A stretch of DNA of 18,321 nt from CAYTAP01 sp964435775 (GTDB taxonomy: Bacteria > Planctomycetota > Phycisphaerae > Tepidisphaerales > Tepidisphaeraceae). The DNA is taken from positions 1 to 18,321 of the forward strand of contig CAYTAP010000081.1 of NCBI GenBank assembly GCA_964435775.1, written 5' to 3'. How positions within the stretch are numbered: position 1 is the first letter of the stretch; each line of letters starts with the position of its first letter. A program made the position numbers and the translations under genes. The notes below the pieces were generated by a model, which made no database searches, was not told the DNA's origin, and saw only the letters and a list, made by a program, of their open reading frames with translations. This document shows positions 6,791 through 13,682 of the stretch, in pieces.

Positions 6791-7564
6791 TCATTTCTCC
6801 CCCGGCGGGGCATAAGTGAAAGTCGCCTTTGCGGGGGCGGCGTCGGTCACGGTGATGGTTTGTTCCATGTCGCCCAGGCGTTCCTGATGGGCGACGAGGG
6901 TGTACGTTCCCGCGGGAATGTCCTTGATCGTGAAGGCGCCGGTGTCGTCGGTCACGGCGAAGAAGGGGTTGGGGAAGACGCCGACGTGACACACCATCCA
7001 GGGATGGACATCACATTTGATCGTGAAAATTTCCGGCTGATCGAAGGAGAAATCGTATGTGTCCTTGTCGGAGGGCATCGCGATGTTCTTCGCGGGGTTG
7101 CGCGAGCTGGTGACGTGGACGTTGTGGATCGTCGGATCGCTGTTGAGCACATGCAGCGTCTGGCCGGTTTGCAGGGCGATCATGTGGGGCTTGTAGACGC
7201 ACCCAACCTGGTCGAGAACGACCGGCGAACGATCCGCCCCCTTCCCGGCCGGGGGGGCATCCTTGAGATAGACGAGCACGTTTTTCAGCGTGCCGTTGGG
7301 ATTGATCACCACGGATTCATCGGTGATCTTTTCCTTTGTTGATCCGCACATCGCATCGCGGGCCGGGCTTAATTTGGGCGGCGTGCCCTTGAACGCGATC
7401 CGCCCTTCGATGACGCCGTGGCCGAGGGGAACGGGAGCTTGCGCGGGCTTGGAATCGCTGCGGTCGGAGCAGCCACCGAGCATCAGCAACGCCAGCATCA
7501 GGGTAGGGAGACAGTGCGCCCCGAGGGTCAATCCCCATCGGAAGTTGTGGGTGTGATGGGACAC
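6791..7564 (-). CDS. amicyanin-like blue-copper lipoprotein
   Basis: Predicted exported lipoprotein of 257 residues. A GTG at 7564 overlaps the last base of the ctaB TAG; it gives an N-terminus with a hydrophobic segment LPTLMLALLML (19-29) and lipobox LGGC (lipidated C32). A TTG at codon 11 is an alternative start. The core has a cupredoxin copper site: NSDPTIHNVH (141-150) supplies the first histidine and KCDVHPWM (183-190) the C-x2-H-x2-M ligands C184, H187 and M190, the same spacing as amicyanin. The C-terminal part (about 200-250; AVTDDTGAFTIKDIPAGTYT) is a carboxypeptidase-regulatory-like beta-sandwich. Such proteins are often annotated as hypothetical or methylamine-utilisation-like. 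Coupling to ctaB suggests a role at the cell surface in electron transfer or copper supply for the terminal oxidase; this is inference. Confidence 0.8.
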   Translation of the reverse strand: MSHHTHNFRWGLTLGAHCLPTLMLALLMLGGCSDRSDSKPAQAPVPLGHGVIEGRIAFKGTPPKLSPARDAMCGSTKEKITDESVVINPNGTLKNVLVYLKDAPPAGKGADRSPVVLDQVGCVYKPHMIALQTGQTLHVLNSDPTIHNVHVTSSRNPAKNIAMPSDKDTYDFSFDQPEIFTIKCDVHPWMVCHVGVFPNPFFAVTDDTGAFTIKDIPAGTYTLVAHQERLGDMEQTITVTDAAPAKATFTYAPPGEK

Positions 7565-8547
7565 TAAAGCCTGTTGATCATCATGAATGCCAGGAGCAGG
7601 GGCAGGTAAATGATGGACGCAAAAAAGAGTTTGCGGGCATCGGCGCGGGTCTTGGTTCGTGCGCACTGGAGGCCGAAGGCGAGGAAGCCCAGCCCGAGCA
7701 CGGTCGCCGACACAAGGTAAAACGCCCCGGCCATACCAATGGCGACGGGAACGATGGAAACGGGAATCAGCGCCAATGAATAGATGATGATCTGTCGCAC
7801 GGTGGCGTGAAGCCCCGGATCGACGACGGGGAGCATCTTGTAGCCACCGGCGGCGTAGTCCTTGCAGTAAAGGATCGCAATGGCCAGGAAATGGGGAATC
7901 TGCCAGACGAACAAGATCGCGAAGAGGGCGAGCGCTTCGGGGGTCAGGGCGTTGTGATAGGCGGTCCAACCCATGACCGGCGGGATCGCGCCGGGGACGG
8001 CGCCGACGATCGTGTTGAGCGTCGATTTCCGTTTCATGGGGGTGTAGATGAAGACGTAGCTCAGAAGCGTGAAGGCGCCCAGGGCGGCGGTGAGCACGTT
8101 GACAAAAAGCGTGAGATAAGCGACGCCGCCGATTCCGAGGACCAGGCCAAAGCGAAGGACCTCGCCGGGGGAGAGTCGGCCGCCGGGGAGGGGGCGGTCG
8201 GCGGTGCGGGGCATGAGGGCGTCGTAGTGGCGCTCGATCAATTGGTTGAAGACGCACGCCGAGGAGGCGGTCATCGCGGTGCCCAGCATCACATGAAAGA
8301 GCGCCAGCCACTGCCAGGGATCCTGTGACACTCCGGCGGCCATGTAGTAACCAACCATCGTGGTGATGACGATCAGGAAATTCATCCGCGGCTTGGTCAA
8401 CTCGTAGTAATCCACCAGGCGGGAATGACGCGCGTCGCCGGAGGCGGAACAACGTGCGGGGATCGCCATGGACGGCTCGAGGCGCAACTCAGAGGCCGAA
8501 TCGATCATGGGGGAGTCGAAATCTTTGATGTCCGAGGCAGTATTCAT
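7564..8547 (-). CDS. ctaB: protoheme IX farnesyltransferase (haem O synthase)
   Basis: Integral membrane UbiA-family prenyltransferase that adds a farnesyl group to haem B to make haem O. In the 327-residue form, the first Asp-rich motif is NQLIERHYDALMPRTADRP (about 101-119), the second region is YTPMKRKSTLNTIVGAVPG (about 168-186), and WQIPHFLAIAI and DYAAGGYKMLPV (about 215-241) are typical of CtaB. About eight or nine hydrophobic helices follow LTKPR. The start is uncertain: I use ATG 8547, but ATG 8508 and 8469 and an upstream TTG 8571 are in frame, and the Ser/Asp-rich first 40 residues may be partly untranslated. It follows ctaA and its stop overlaps the start of the copper lipoprotein gene. 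Confidence 0.93.
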   Translation of the reverse strand: MNTASDIKDFDSPMIDSASELRLEPSMAIPARCSASGDARHSRLVDYYELTKPRMNFLIVITTMVGYYMAAGVSQDPWQWLALFHVMLGTAMTASSACVFNQLIERHYDALMPRTADRPLPGGRLSPGEVLRFGLVLGIGGVAYLTLFVNVLTAALGAFTLLSYVFIYTPMKRKSTLNTIVGAVPGAIPPVMGWTAYHNALTPEALALFAILFVWQIPHFLAIAILYCKDYAAGGYKMLPVVDPGLHATVRQIIIYSLALIPVSIVPVAIGMAGAFYLVSATVLGLGFLAFGLQCARTKTRADARKLFFASIIYLPLLLAFMMINRL

Positions 8548-8644
8548 GTCTGATCCACTGGCCGCCGACAAACCGGCGACGCATTTGTATGGGAAATCCT
8601 TAAAATAATCCTCAACCGCTCTGCTGAACCCTTCGGAAACGTTC

Positions 8645-8713
8645 TGTAGGGTCCGCCCTGCGGACCATCTTATGCGTTATCCCCAATCAATGGTCCGCGG
8701 GGCGGACCCTACA
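8645..8713. repeat. palindromic repeat, GTAGGGTCCGCC family
   Basis: Inverted repeat with 24-nt arms (8645-8668 and 8690-8713) differing at one position, separated by 21 nt. Each arm reads TGTAGGGTCCGCC(C/T)-GCGGACCAT. It lies in the ctaA-ctaB gap. The ctaA stop codon TAG (8709-8711) is part of the right arm's GTAGGG end. Confidence 0.85.
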
Positions 8714-9785
8714 ATACCGGCACAGGCTCACGACGGGGCTCGGTCTGATCCATCGCCGGGACCGCTCGATGGCGCGGGAACAGATGCACCGAGCGCATCG
8801 CCGTCGCAAACGCCGTCGCCAGGAGCAAGGCCCCGACCGCCACATGGGCGCTGGCGATGTCGGCGGGCTTGCGATCAAGGACGGTCAGGACGCCCAATGT
8901 AATCTGAACCGTGAGAATGACCAGCATCAAGACCGCCAGTGTGAACAGCGCCTTCTCGTGGCGATGCTGCATCAATACCACGCCGCACAGCGCCAGCACA
9001 AAGCCCGTGACGAGGATCGCGCCGATGCGGTGCGAAAAGTGGAGCCAAATCTGCCCGAGGGTCACGCGGGGCAGGTTCAGATCATACGCCCGCTCCTGAT
9101 TGGCATGAGCCAGTTCAGCGGCGTTGGTCGGCGGGATGACCTTCCCATACGCCAGCGGAAGGTCAGGAATCGCCAACCCCGCCCCGAAGTGGCGCATCAA
9201 CGCCCCGGCCACCAGTTGCAGATAGATCACACCAACGGTGAGGATCGCCAGACGAACGAGCTTCCGCGACTTCGCTTGAAACTGAGGCTGGACGGTGATC
9301 CACCAGCGCGAGGTGTAGATGCACATGGCGATGGTCAGGCAGAAGAAAGCCTGGGCGAAGCAGCCATGCACGACGGCGAGATTCAAATCGACCATGACGA
9401 CGCGCAGGCCGCCGAGGACGCCTTGGACGATCACGCAGCCCAGGACGATGAGGCTGAGCCAGACGCGCCGGCCTCGCTTTTCGCTGTAAAACGCCCATGC
9501 GACGAGGAGAATGGAGAGAAATCCGACGACGGTTCCCATGAGTCGGTGGACATGCTCATAGAAAATGCCGCCGATCCAGAGCTTCGGCGGAAACAGAAAC
9601 ATGTTGTAACCAAAACTGTTGGGCCAATCGGGTACCGCCATCCCCGCGCCGTGGCTGGTGACGAGGCCTCCCATGAAGATGAGCGGGAACGTCGCGCACG
9701 CCGTCAGGATGGCCAGCCAATGAAGCGGCGCGTTGTATCGCAACGGCGAACCGGCGACAGGGGCGTGTTGATCAGATGTGCTCAT
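8709..9785 (-). CDS. ctaA: haem A synthase, COX15/CtaA family
   Basis: Membrane enzyme that oxidises the C8 methyl of haem O to a formyl group, yielding haem A for aa3-type oxidases. The product is 358 residues with about eight hydrophobic helices. An internal duplication is clear: GGLVTSHGAGMAVPDWP (39-55) and GALMRHFGAGLAIPDLP (194-210). Candidate haem-ligand histidines are in EHVHR (H78, H80), VVHG (H140), FSHRIG (H252) and SAHVAVG (H314), as in the family. The ATG at 9785 gives a short polar N-terminus before the first helix. The last residues (PRREPVPVL) run into a dispersed repeat that provides the stop. It is transcribed ahead of ctaB, the producer of its substrate. Confidence 0.93.
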   Translation of the reverse strand: MSTSDQHAPVAGSPLRYNAPLHWLAILTACATFPLIFMGGLVTSHGAGMAVPDWPNSFGYNMFLFPPKLWIGGIFYEHVHRLMGTVVGFLSILLVAWAFYSEKRGRRVWLSLIVLGCVIVQGVLGGLRVVMVDLNLAVVHGCFAQAFFCLTIAMCIYTSRWWITVQPQFQAKSRKLVRLAILTVGVIYLQLVAGALMRHFGAGLAIPDLPLAYGKVIPPTNAAELAHANQERAYDLNLPRVTLGQIWLHFSHRIGAILVTGFVLALCGVVLMQHRHEKALFTLAVLMLVILTVQITLGVLTVLDRKPADIASAHVAVGALLLATAFATAMRSVHLFPRHRAVPAMDQTEPRREPVPVL

Positions 9786-9920
9786 GAAGATTCAACGCCA
9801 AAGGGTGTGAACGATCTCCAGCGGTGCAATGACGCCTTTTAACACGACGCGCGCCCTCTTCACCAATGATTCCCATGCGGCATGTTGTCGCACACGGATG
9901 CGGGGCTTACCGCAATGAGT

Positions 9921-10775
9921 TTACCTCGGCTTCTGGTTCATTAATACGCCACGACGCGACGCCGCCTGGTCCAGCCATTTTCTCAAGGCGTCGCCGTCGC
10001 CCCGTTCGAGCATTTCCTGCAATCGTACGATCTGTTTCTGCGCAAGTTCCAGACCGGCGACGAGGTTGTCGCGGTTGTCCAGAAAGATATCGCGCCACAG
10101 GCCGCCGTCGCCACCGGCAATTCTTGTGAGGTCCAAAAATCCCTTGCCGACGAGCTTCATGGCCGGGTCGGTCGGTAAATGGACCATGATGGCGGCCAGG
10201 GCATGGGGGAGATGGCTCACCTCGGCCAGCGTGTGGTCGTGCTCCTCCGGTGAGAGCCGGATCAGGCGCATGCCCAGCTCTCGCCAGAAGGCCTCAACTT
10301 GCTCCAAAGCGCCGGGGTTGGTCCGCGGTGTGGGGGTGGTGATGCAAAGCGCTTGCTGGAAGAGATCGGCGCTGGCAAACTCGACCCCCCTCTTCTCGCT
10401 GCCGGCGATCGGGTGGCTGGCGACGAAATGGGCATGGGGAGGCATCAACCGCTCAGCCGACCGGACGATGCTCCGCTTGGTGCTTCCGACATCCGTCACG
10501 ACCGCGCCGGGCTTGAGATGGGGGACGAGCTCGGCCGTGAGCGAATCAAAGAGCCCCACCGGGGTGCATAGGATGACCAGATCGGCATCCCGAACCGCAG
10601 AAGCCAGGTCGTCACAACCCTCGTCGATCGCGCCGATGGACAGCGCAGTGTCGAGGGTGGTTTGTCTATGGCCATAACCTATTATTTTACAGTTGCTTAC
10701 GATCGACTTGACGGCCAGTCCGATAGACCCGCCAAGGAGCCCGACCCCTAGAATGCTCAAGCGGCTGAATTGCAT
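9921..10775 (-). CDS. tyrA: prephenate/arogenate dehydrogenase
   Basis: Tyrosine-pathway oxidative decarboxylase, 284 residues. The N-terminal Rossmann fold shows ILGVGLLGGSIGLAVK (8-23), then CTPVG (70-74) and TDVGSTK (94-100). Catalytic and substrate-binding histidines are visible in VASHPIAGSE (H121) and VSHLPHA (H188, H191). The end of the second beta strand reads GYGHRQTT, without the acidic residue typical of NAD-specific enzymes, so NADP use is possible. I chose the ATG at 10775 (MQFSRLSILG) because the fold begins there; the open frame extends 48 codons upstream without family-like sequence. There is no ribosome site, but a TATTAT lies 6 nt before the ATG. No chorismate mutase or ACT domain is fused. 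It is divergent from accA and 135 nt upstream of ctaA. Confidence 0.92.
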   Translation of the reverse strand: MQFSRLSILGVGLLGGSIGLAVKSIVSNCKIIGYGHRQTTLDTALSIGAIDEGCDDLASAVRDADLVILCTPVGLFDSLTAELVPHLKPGAVVTDVGSTKRSIVRSAERLMPPHAHFVASHPIAGSEKRGVEFASADLFQQALCITTPTPRTNPGALEQVEAFWRELGMRLIRLSPEEHDHTLAEVSHLPHALAAIMVHLPTDPAMKLVGKGFLDLTRIAGGDGGLWRDIFLDNRDNLVAGLELAQKQIVRLQEMLERGDGDALRKWLDQAASRRGVLMNQKPR

Positions 10776-10781
10776 GGTCCG

Positions 10782-10787
10782 ATAATA
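10782..10787 (-). promoter_or_regulatory. candidate -10 element for leaderless tyrA
   Basis: TATTAT on the minus strand ends 6 nt before the tyrA ATG, so transcription would start at or next to the A of the ATG. No good -35 hexamer lies 16-18 nt upstream, and there is no ribosome binding site. Confidence 0.3.
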
Positions 10788-11011
10788 CCCGTAAGCGGAT
10801 GCTGGCGGTAGCGGCGAGGATGACTTCAAACAACCCCGCACTTGCTGTCCGGGTTGGAACAACCTAACGTATTTGTATTCGCTTCCGACGAAGGGGAGGC
10901 CAAAAGCCTCGGCGACCATTCGCCGATCGGACCATGCGCTCTGGCGCGGGTGGTTGAAGGAACGTCAGGAATTGAAGGAGGCCGATTCGTTTGGGATCGG
11001 TTGATTGACTC

Positions 11012-12067
11012 ATGACAGAAACCGCACTCGCCGTTGAAACCGCTGACACTTCCGCCGCGACATCATTGTCCGGCAAACGCCCGACGCGCGTGTTGCTGGA
11101 GTTTGAAAAACCGCTCGCACGCCTCGAACAACAGATTTACGAGCTCGAAGCGATGCAGGGGCAAAAGCAGTTTGACTATGCCAAGGAATTGCGGCAACTG
11201 CGGGGCAACTACACGTCGCTGATTCGCAAAACGTATGACAAGCTTTCGGCATGGGAAATCGTGCAGGTGGCTCGACATCCGGATCGGCCGACGTTCAAGG
11301 ACTATACGGATTTGTTTTGCCGGGAATTCCGGGAAATTCATGGCGACCGTCAGTTTGGGGATGATCCGGCGATCAAGTGCGGCCTGGCCCGGCTGGCCGG
11401 GCACAAGGTGATGCTCATCGGGCATTACAAGGGGAAGGACACGAAGGAAAAGGTGGCGTGTTATTTCGGACTGGCGCATCCGGAGGGGTATCGCAAGGCA
11501 CTGCGCTGCATGAAATTGGCCGAGAAGTTCGGGCTGCCGGTCGTCACGCTGATTGACACCAAGGGGGCGTATCCCGGCATCGGCGCGGAAGAACGCGGGC
11601 AGGCCGAATCCATCGCTCGAAATCTTCTGGAGATGTCGCGCCTGCGAACGCCGATTCTAAGCATTGTCACCGGCGAAGGCGGCTCAGGCGGCGCGCTCGG
11701 CATCGGCATCGCCGACCGCGTGGCGATCATGCAATATGCGTGGTACTCGGTGATCTCCCCGGAAGCGTGCTCAGCCATTCTATTTAAGAATAATGACGCC
11801 GCCCCGCAACTGGCCGAGTCGCTGAAGTTGACGAGCAAGGAATTGAAACACCTGGGCGTGGTCGATCAGATTATCCCCGAACCCCTCGGCGGCGCCCACC
11901 GCGACCCAAGCGCCGCGGCCCATTCGATCGAACAATACATCTCCAAGACCCTGCGCGACCTCAAGCGCTGCAAGATCGAAAACGTTCTGGAACGAAGGTA
12001 TGAACGCTTCCGCAATTTGGGCGTTGTGGCGGAGACGGCTGCGCGAAAGCAGTCCAAGGCGGGGTAG
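11012..12067 (+). CDS. accA: acetyl-CoA carboxylase carboxyltransferase subunit alpha
   Basis: Alpha subunit of the carboxyltransferase that makes malonyl-CoA for fatty acid synthesis; it works with AccD, AccB and AccC. The product is 351 residues, somewhat longer than the roughly 319 of E. coli because of about 26 extra N-terminal and some C-terminal residues. FEKPLARLEQQI (31-42) is the usual AccA start region; IHGDRQFGDDPAI (109-121), LIDTKGAYPGIGAEERGQAE (180-199) and TGEGGSGGALGIG (220-232), with the oxyanion-hole glycines, are diagnostic. The ATG is the first possible start because an in-frame TGA lies two codons upstream. AAGGAGG at 10975-10981 is too far away (about 30 nt) to serve it. 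No accD is adjacent. Confidence 0.95.
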   Translation: MTETALAVETADTSAATSLSGKRPTRVLLEFEKPLARLEQQIYELEAMQGQKQFDYAKELRQLRGNYTSLIRKTYDKLSAWEIVQVARHPDRPTFKDYTDLFCREFREIHGDRQFGDDPAIKCGLARLAGHKVMLIGHYKGKDTKEKVACYFGLAHPEGYRKALRCMKLAEKFGLPVVTLIDTKGAYPGIGAEERGQAESIARNLLEMSRLRTPILSIVTGEGGSGGALGIGIADRVAIMQYAWYSVISPEACSAILFKNNDAAPQLAESLKLTSKELKHLGVVDQIIPEPLGGAHRDPSAAAHSIEQYISKTLRDLKRCKIENVLERRYERFRNLGVVAETAARKQSKAG

Positions 12068-12128
12068 CTCGGATTAGGTTTTGATTACGCGCATAGGTGC
12101 GAAACAACGCACATGAAAGCATGTCCCG

Positions 12129-12518
12129 TCAGGCCGATTTGGCTTTGCGCGAAAAACCCTGCTCCAATACTTGAAGCCAGCGAGTGCGATCCATTTCCAT
12201 CAGTTCCAGCAAGCGGCAAACCGGTCCCCTTGGTGTGCGGTTGCACTGCTCCCATGCGGCGACCAAATCGCTTGACACGCCCAGCAAATCGGCGAACACC
12301 GCCTGGCTGACGCCCAAGGACAGTCTGATCGCCCGCACCGCTTCCGCATCATATTCCCTGGGGCTTAAATCCAACGCCACCGTTCGCACCGTGTACCGCT
12401 TTTCCACGGGCTTGTCGGCGCGAAGCGTATCCCGAAGCTCGGAAAACTCCGCCACAAGCCGCTCGCCCAACCGGCGCTTGCCGTCTTTTGCCCTTTTCGT
12501 TCGTGCCGTCCTTTCCAA
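12129..12518 (-). CDS. Xre/HigA-like helix-turn-helix regulator
   Basis: Small DNA-binding protein of about 129 residues. The first 45 residues are basic (KRAKDGKRRLGERL), and the HTH spans about 57-92: AVRAIRLSLGVSQAVFADLLG, then VSSDLVAAWEQCNRTPRGPV, ending in LLELMEMD. The pattern (lysine-rich N-terminus, C-terminal HTH, WEQ-x5-P-x-G-P) matches antitoxins of the HigA/NadS kind. I chose a TTG start at 12518, preceded by GAGGTGGG; an ATG 14 codons upstream (12560) is also in frame but adds residues that do not look like the family. No HigB-like toxin is visible on either side, so it is an orphan regulator or a remnant of a toxin-antitoxin pair. It converges with accA. Confidence 0.7.
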   Translation of the reverse strand: MERTARTKRAKDGKRRLGERLVAEFSELRDTLRADKPVEKRYTVRTVALDLSPREYDAEAVRAIRLSLGVSQAVFADLLGVSSDLVAAWEQCNRTPRGPVCRLLELMEMDRTRWLQVLEQGFSRKAKSA

Positions 12519-12667
12519 AAACCCACCTCGATTGGCCGCGAATGGTAGAGCGCAATCCACTTTGGTGGAGCGGATTCAAGGAGCCGCGCACGAACCAAGC
12601 GGTTATGCGATGGCGGCATATCCTACCTTACACCGTAATATAGCCAAGTAGATTGACCGGCGAATAA

Positions 12668-12855
12668 GGGACAGGCTCAGGGCCAGCGCATATGCGATTT
12701 TCTCCCTCTCCCGCGTACTCGCGGGGGAGGGTTGGGGAGGGGGCCGGCTCGGTTCTCCGCGAAAGACCCCCTCCCTGCCCTCCCCCGGTGGGTTCAACGG
12801 GAGAGGGGAAGAAGTGGCGCTTGCAAATGCGTTGCCCTGGGGACAGGCTCAGGGC
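12668..12855. repeat. nested repeats: 16-nt direct repeats around a CCCTCTCCCG inverted repeat
   Basis: GGGACAGGCTCAGGGC occurs exactly at 12668-12683 and 12840-12855 in the same orientation. Between them, 12704-12807 is an imperfect inverted repeat with arms beginning CCCTCTCCCG and ending CGGGAGAGGG, containing GGGGGAGGG and its complement. The stop codon of the DUF456 gene (TGA, 12849-12851) lies inside the right-hand direct repeat. The remainder of the gap between the Xre and DUF456 genes holds no recognised gene. Confidence 0.75.
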
Positions 12856-13466
12856 TCGCGAGTCGGAGGGGGTGTTGTTGAAGGGGCGGTCGAAGGACGG
12901 GAGGCGGGCGAGAGAGGGTTGTTTGGCGCTGAGGGGGCCGTTGTTCCGCCGATGGGAATGGCGAGGATCAGCCCGACGATCAGGACGAGGAAACCGAAGC
13001 CCATTTTGATGAACGTGGCGAGAAGTCGGCCTTTGGCGGCGGCGTAGCCGACGCGCGCCGAGTGGAGGGCGTCGGCGTTGACGGTCAATTCGGCGAGCAT
13101 CGCCCCGGCGAACGCGCCCAGCACCGCGCCGAGGACGGTTCCGATGATGAACAGGCCGAATGTCAGGAAGAACGCGCCCAGAACACCTCCGAGCAAGGCG
13201 GCCAGCGCGGCGCGGGTGGAGCCGCCGGCCTTCTTGGCGGCCGCCCCGCCGAGGAGCGTTTCCCCCAGTTCCGCCAGGGCGCACAGGATGAGCAGCACGA
13301 GCAGGCCGACCCAGGAGATGTAGACAAACCCCGTCACCCAGGCGTACACGAACGTGGAGAAGAACATCACCCACAAGCCGGGGAGGCTCATCAGGTTCAG
13401 CGCCAGCCCCGCGAGCATGAGAAGCACGAGCGCGAAGTAGAGGGTTGTGATGTAGGCGATGTGCAT
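12849..13466 (-). CDS. DUF456 family membrane protein
   Basis: Predicted integral membrane protein of 205 residues and unknown function. Hydrophobic segments lie at about residues 5-28, 31-48, 52-68, 86-124 (two glycine/alanine-rich helices, LLGGVLGAFFLTFGLFIIG and AVLGAFAGAML) and 151-173. The central AELGETLLGGAAAKKAGGS motif between helices is typical of DUF456. The final 30 residues (from about 175) are a Pro/Ser/Thr-rich tail absent from most members, and its last codons and stop lie in a dispersed repeat, suggesting the end was reshaped by repeat insertion. It is downstream of and co-oriented with the YmdB-family gene, 216 nt away. Confidence 0.85.
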   Translation of the reverse strand: MHIAYITTLYFALVLLMLAGLALNLMSLPGLWVMFFSTFVYAWVTGFVYISWVGLLVLLILCALAELGETLLGGAAAKKAGGSTRAALAALLGGVLGAFFLTFGLFIIGTVLGAVLGAFAGAMLAELTVNADALHSARVGYAAAKGRLLATFIKMGFGFLVLIVGLILAIPIGGTTAPSAPNNPLSPASRPSTAPSTTPPPTREP

Positions 13467-13542
13467 GGGTGATTGGGGCTGGTCAATTGCGTTGGATCAT
13501 GGATGACGCCTCAACTTGAATCGCACGGCGGATCGTGAGCAT

Positions 13543-13642
13543 GCAGTAGGCAGTAGGCGGTAGGCAGTGAAGAAGGAGAAAGATTTGATTTTGTCCGACT
13601 GCCGACTGGCGACTGCCCACTGCCCACTACCCACTGCCGACT
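13543..13642. repeat. heptamer-built inverted repeat, GCAGTAG / CACTGCC units
   Basis: The left side (13543-13569) is about four tandem 7-nt units of the form GC(A/G)GTAG. The right side (13597-13642) is six or more units of the form (C/G)ACTGCC with variants, complementary in type to the left. The spacer is 27 nt. It lies between the YmdB-family and DUF456 genes. Confidence 0.75.
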
Positions 13643-13682
13643 CTCTTCCCATTCATCGTTCCACATTCCCACTGTCCACCCC

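Noticed and set aside
7807..8328. 173-residue open frame on the plus strand opposite ctaB
   Set aside because: Highly charged, low-complexity antisense shadow without motifs.
6791..8452. 553-residue open frame on the minus strand that looks like a fusion
   Set aside because: The first half is the wrong frame of ctaB (Arg/Pro-rich nonsense). Only the part from the GTG at 7564 is a real protein.
12097..12112. Possible terminator between accA and the Xre gene (GTGCG-AAACAA-CGCAC)
   Set aside because: The stem is only 5 bp and no T-run follows on either strand.
12365..12619. 84-residue minus-strand frame upstream of and overlapping the Xre gene, considered as a toxin partner
   Set aside because: No similarity to HigB/RelE wording; it runs through the Xre gene in another frame and has no convincing start.
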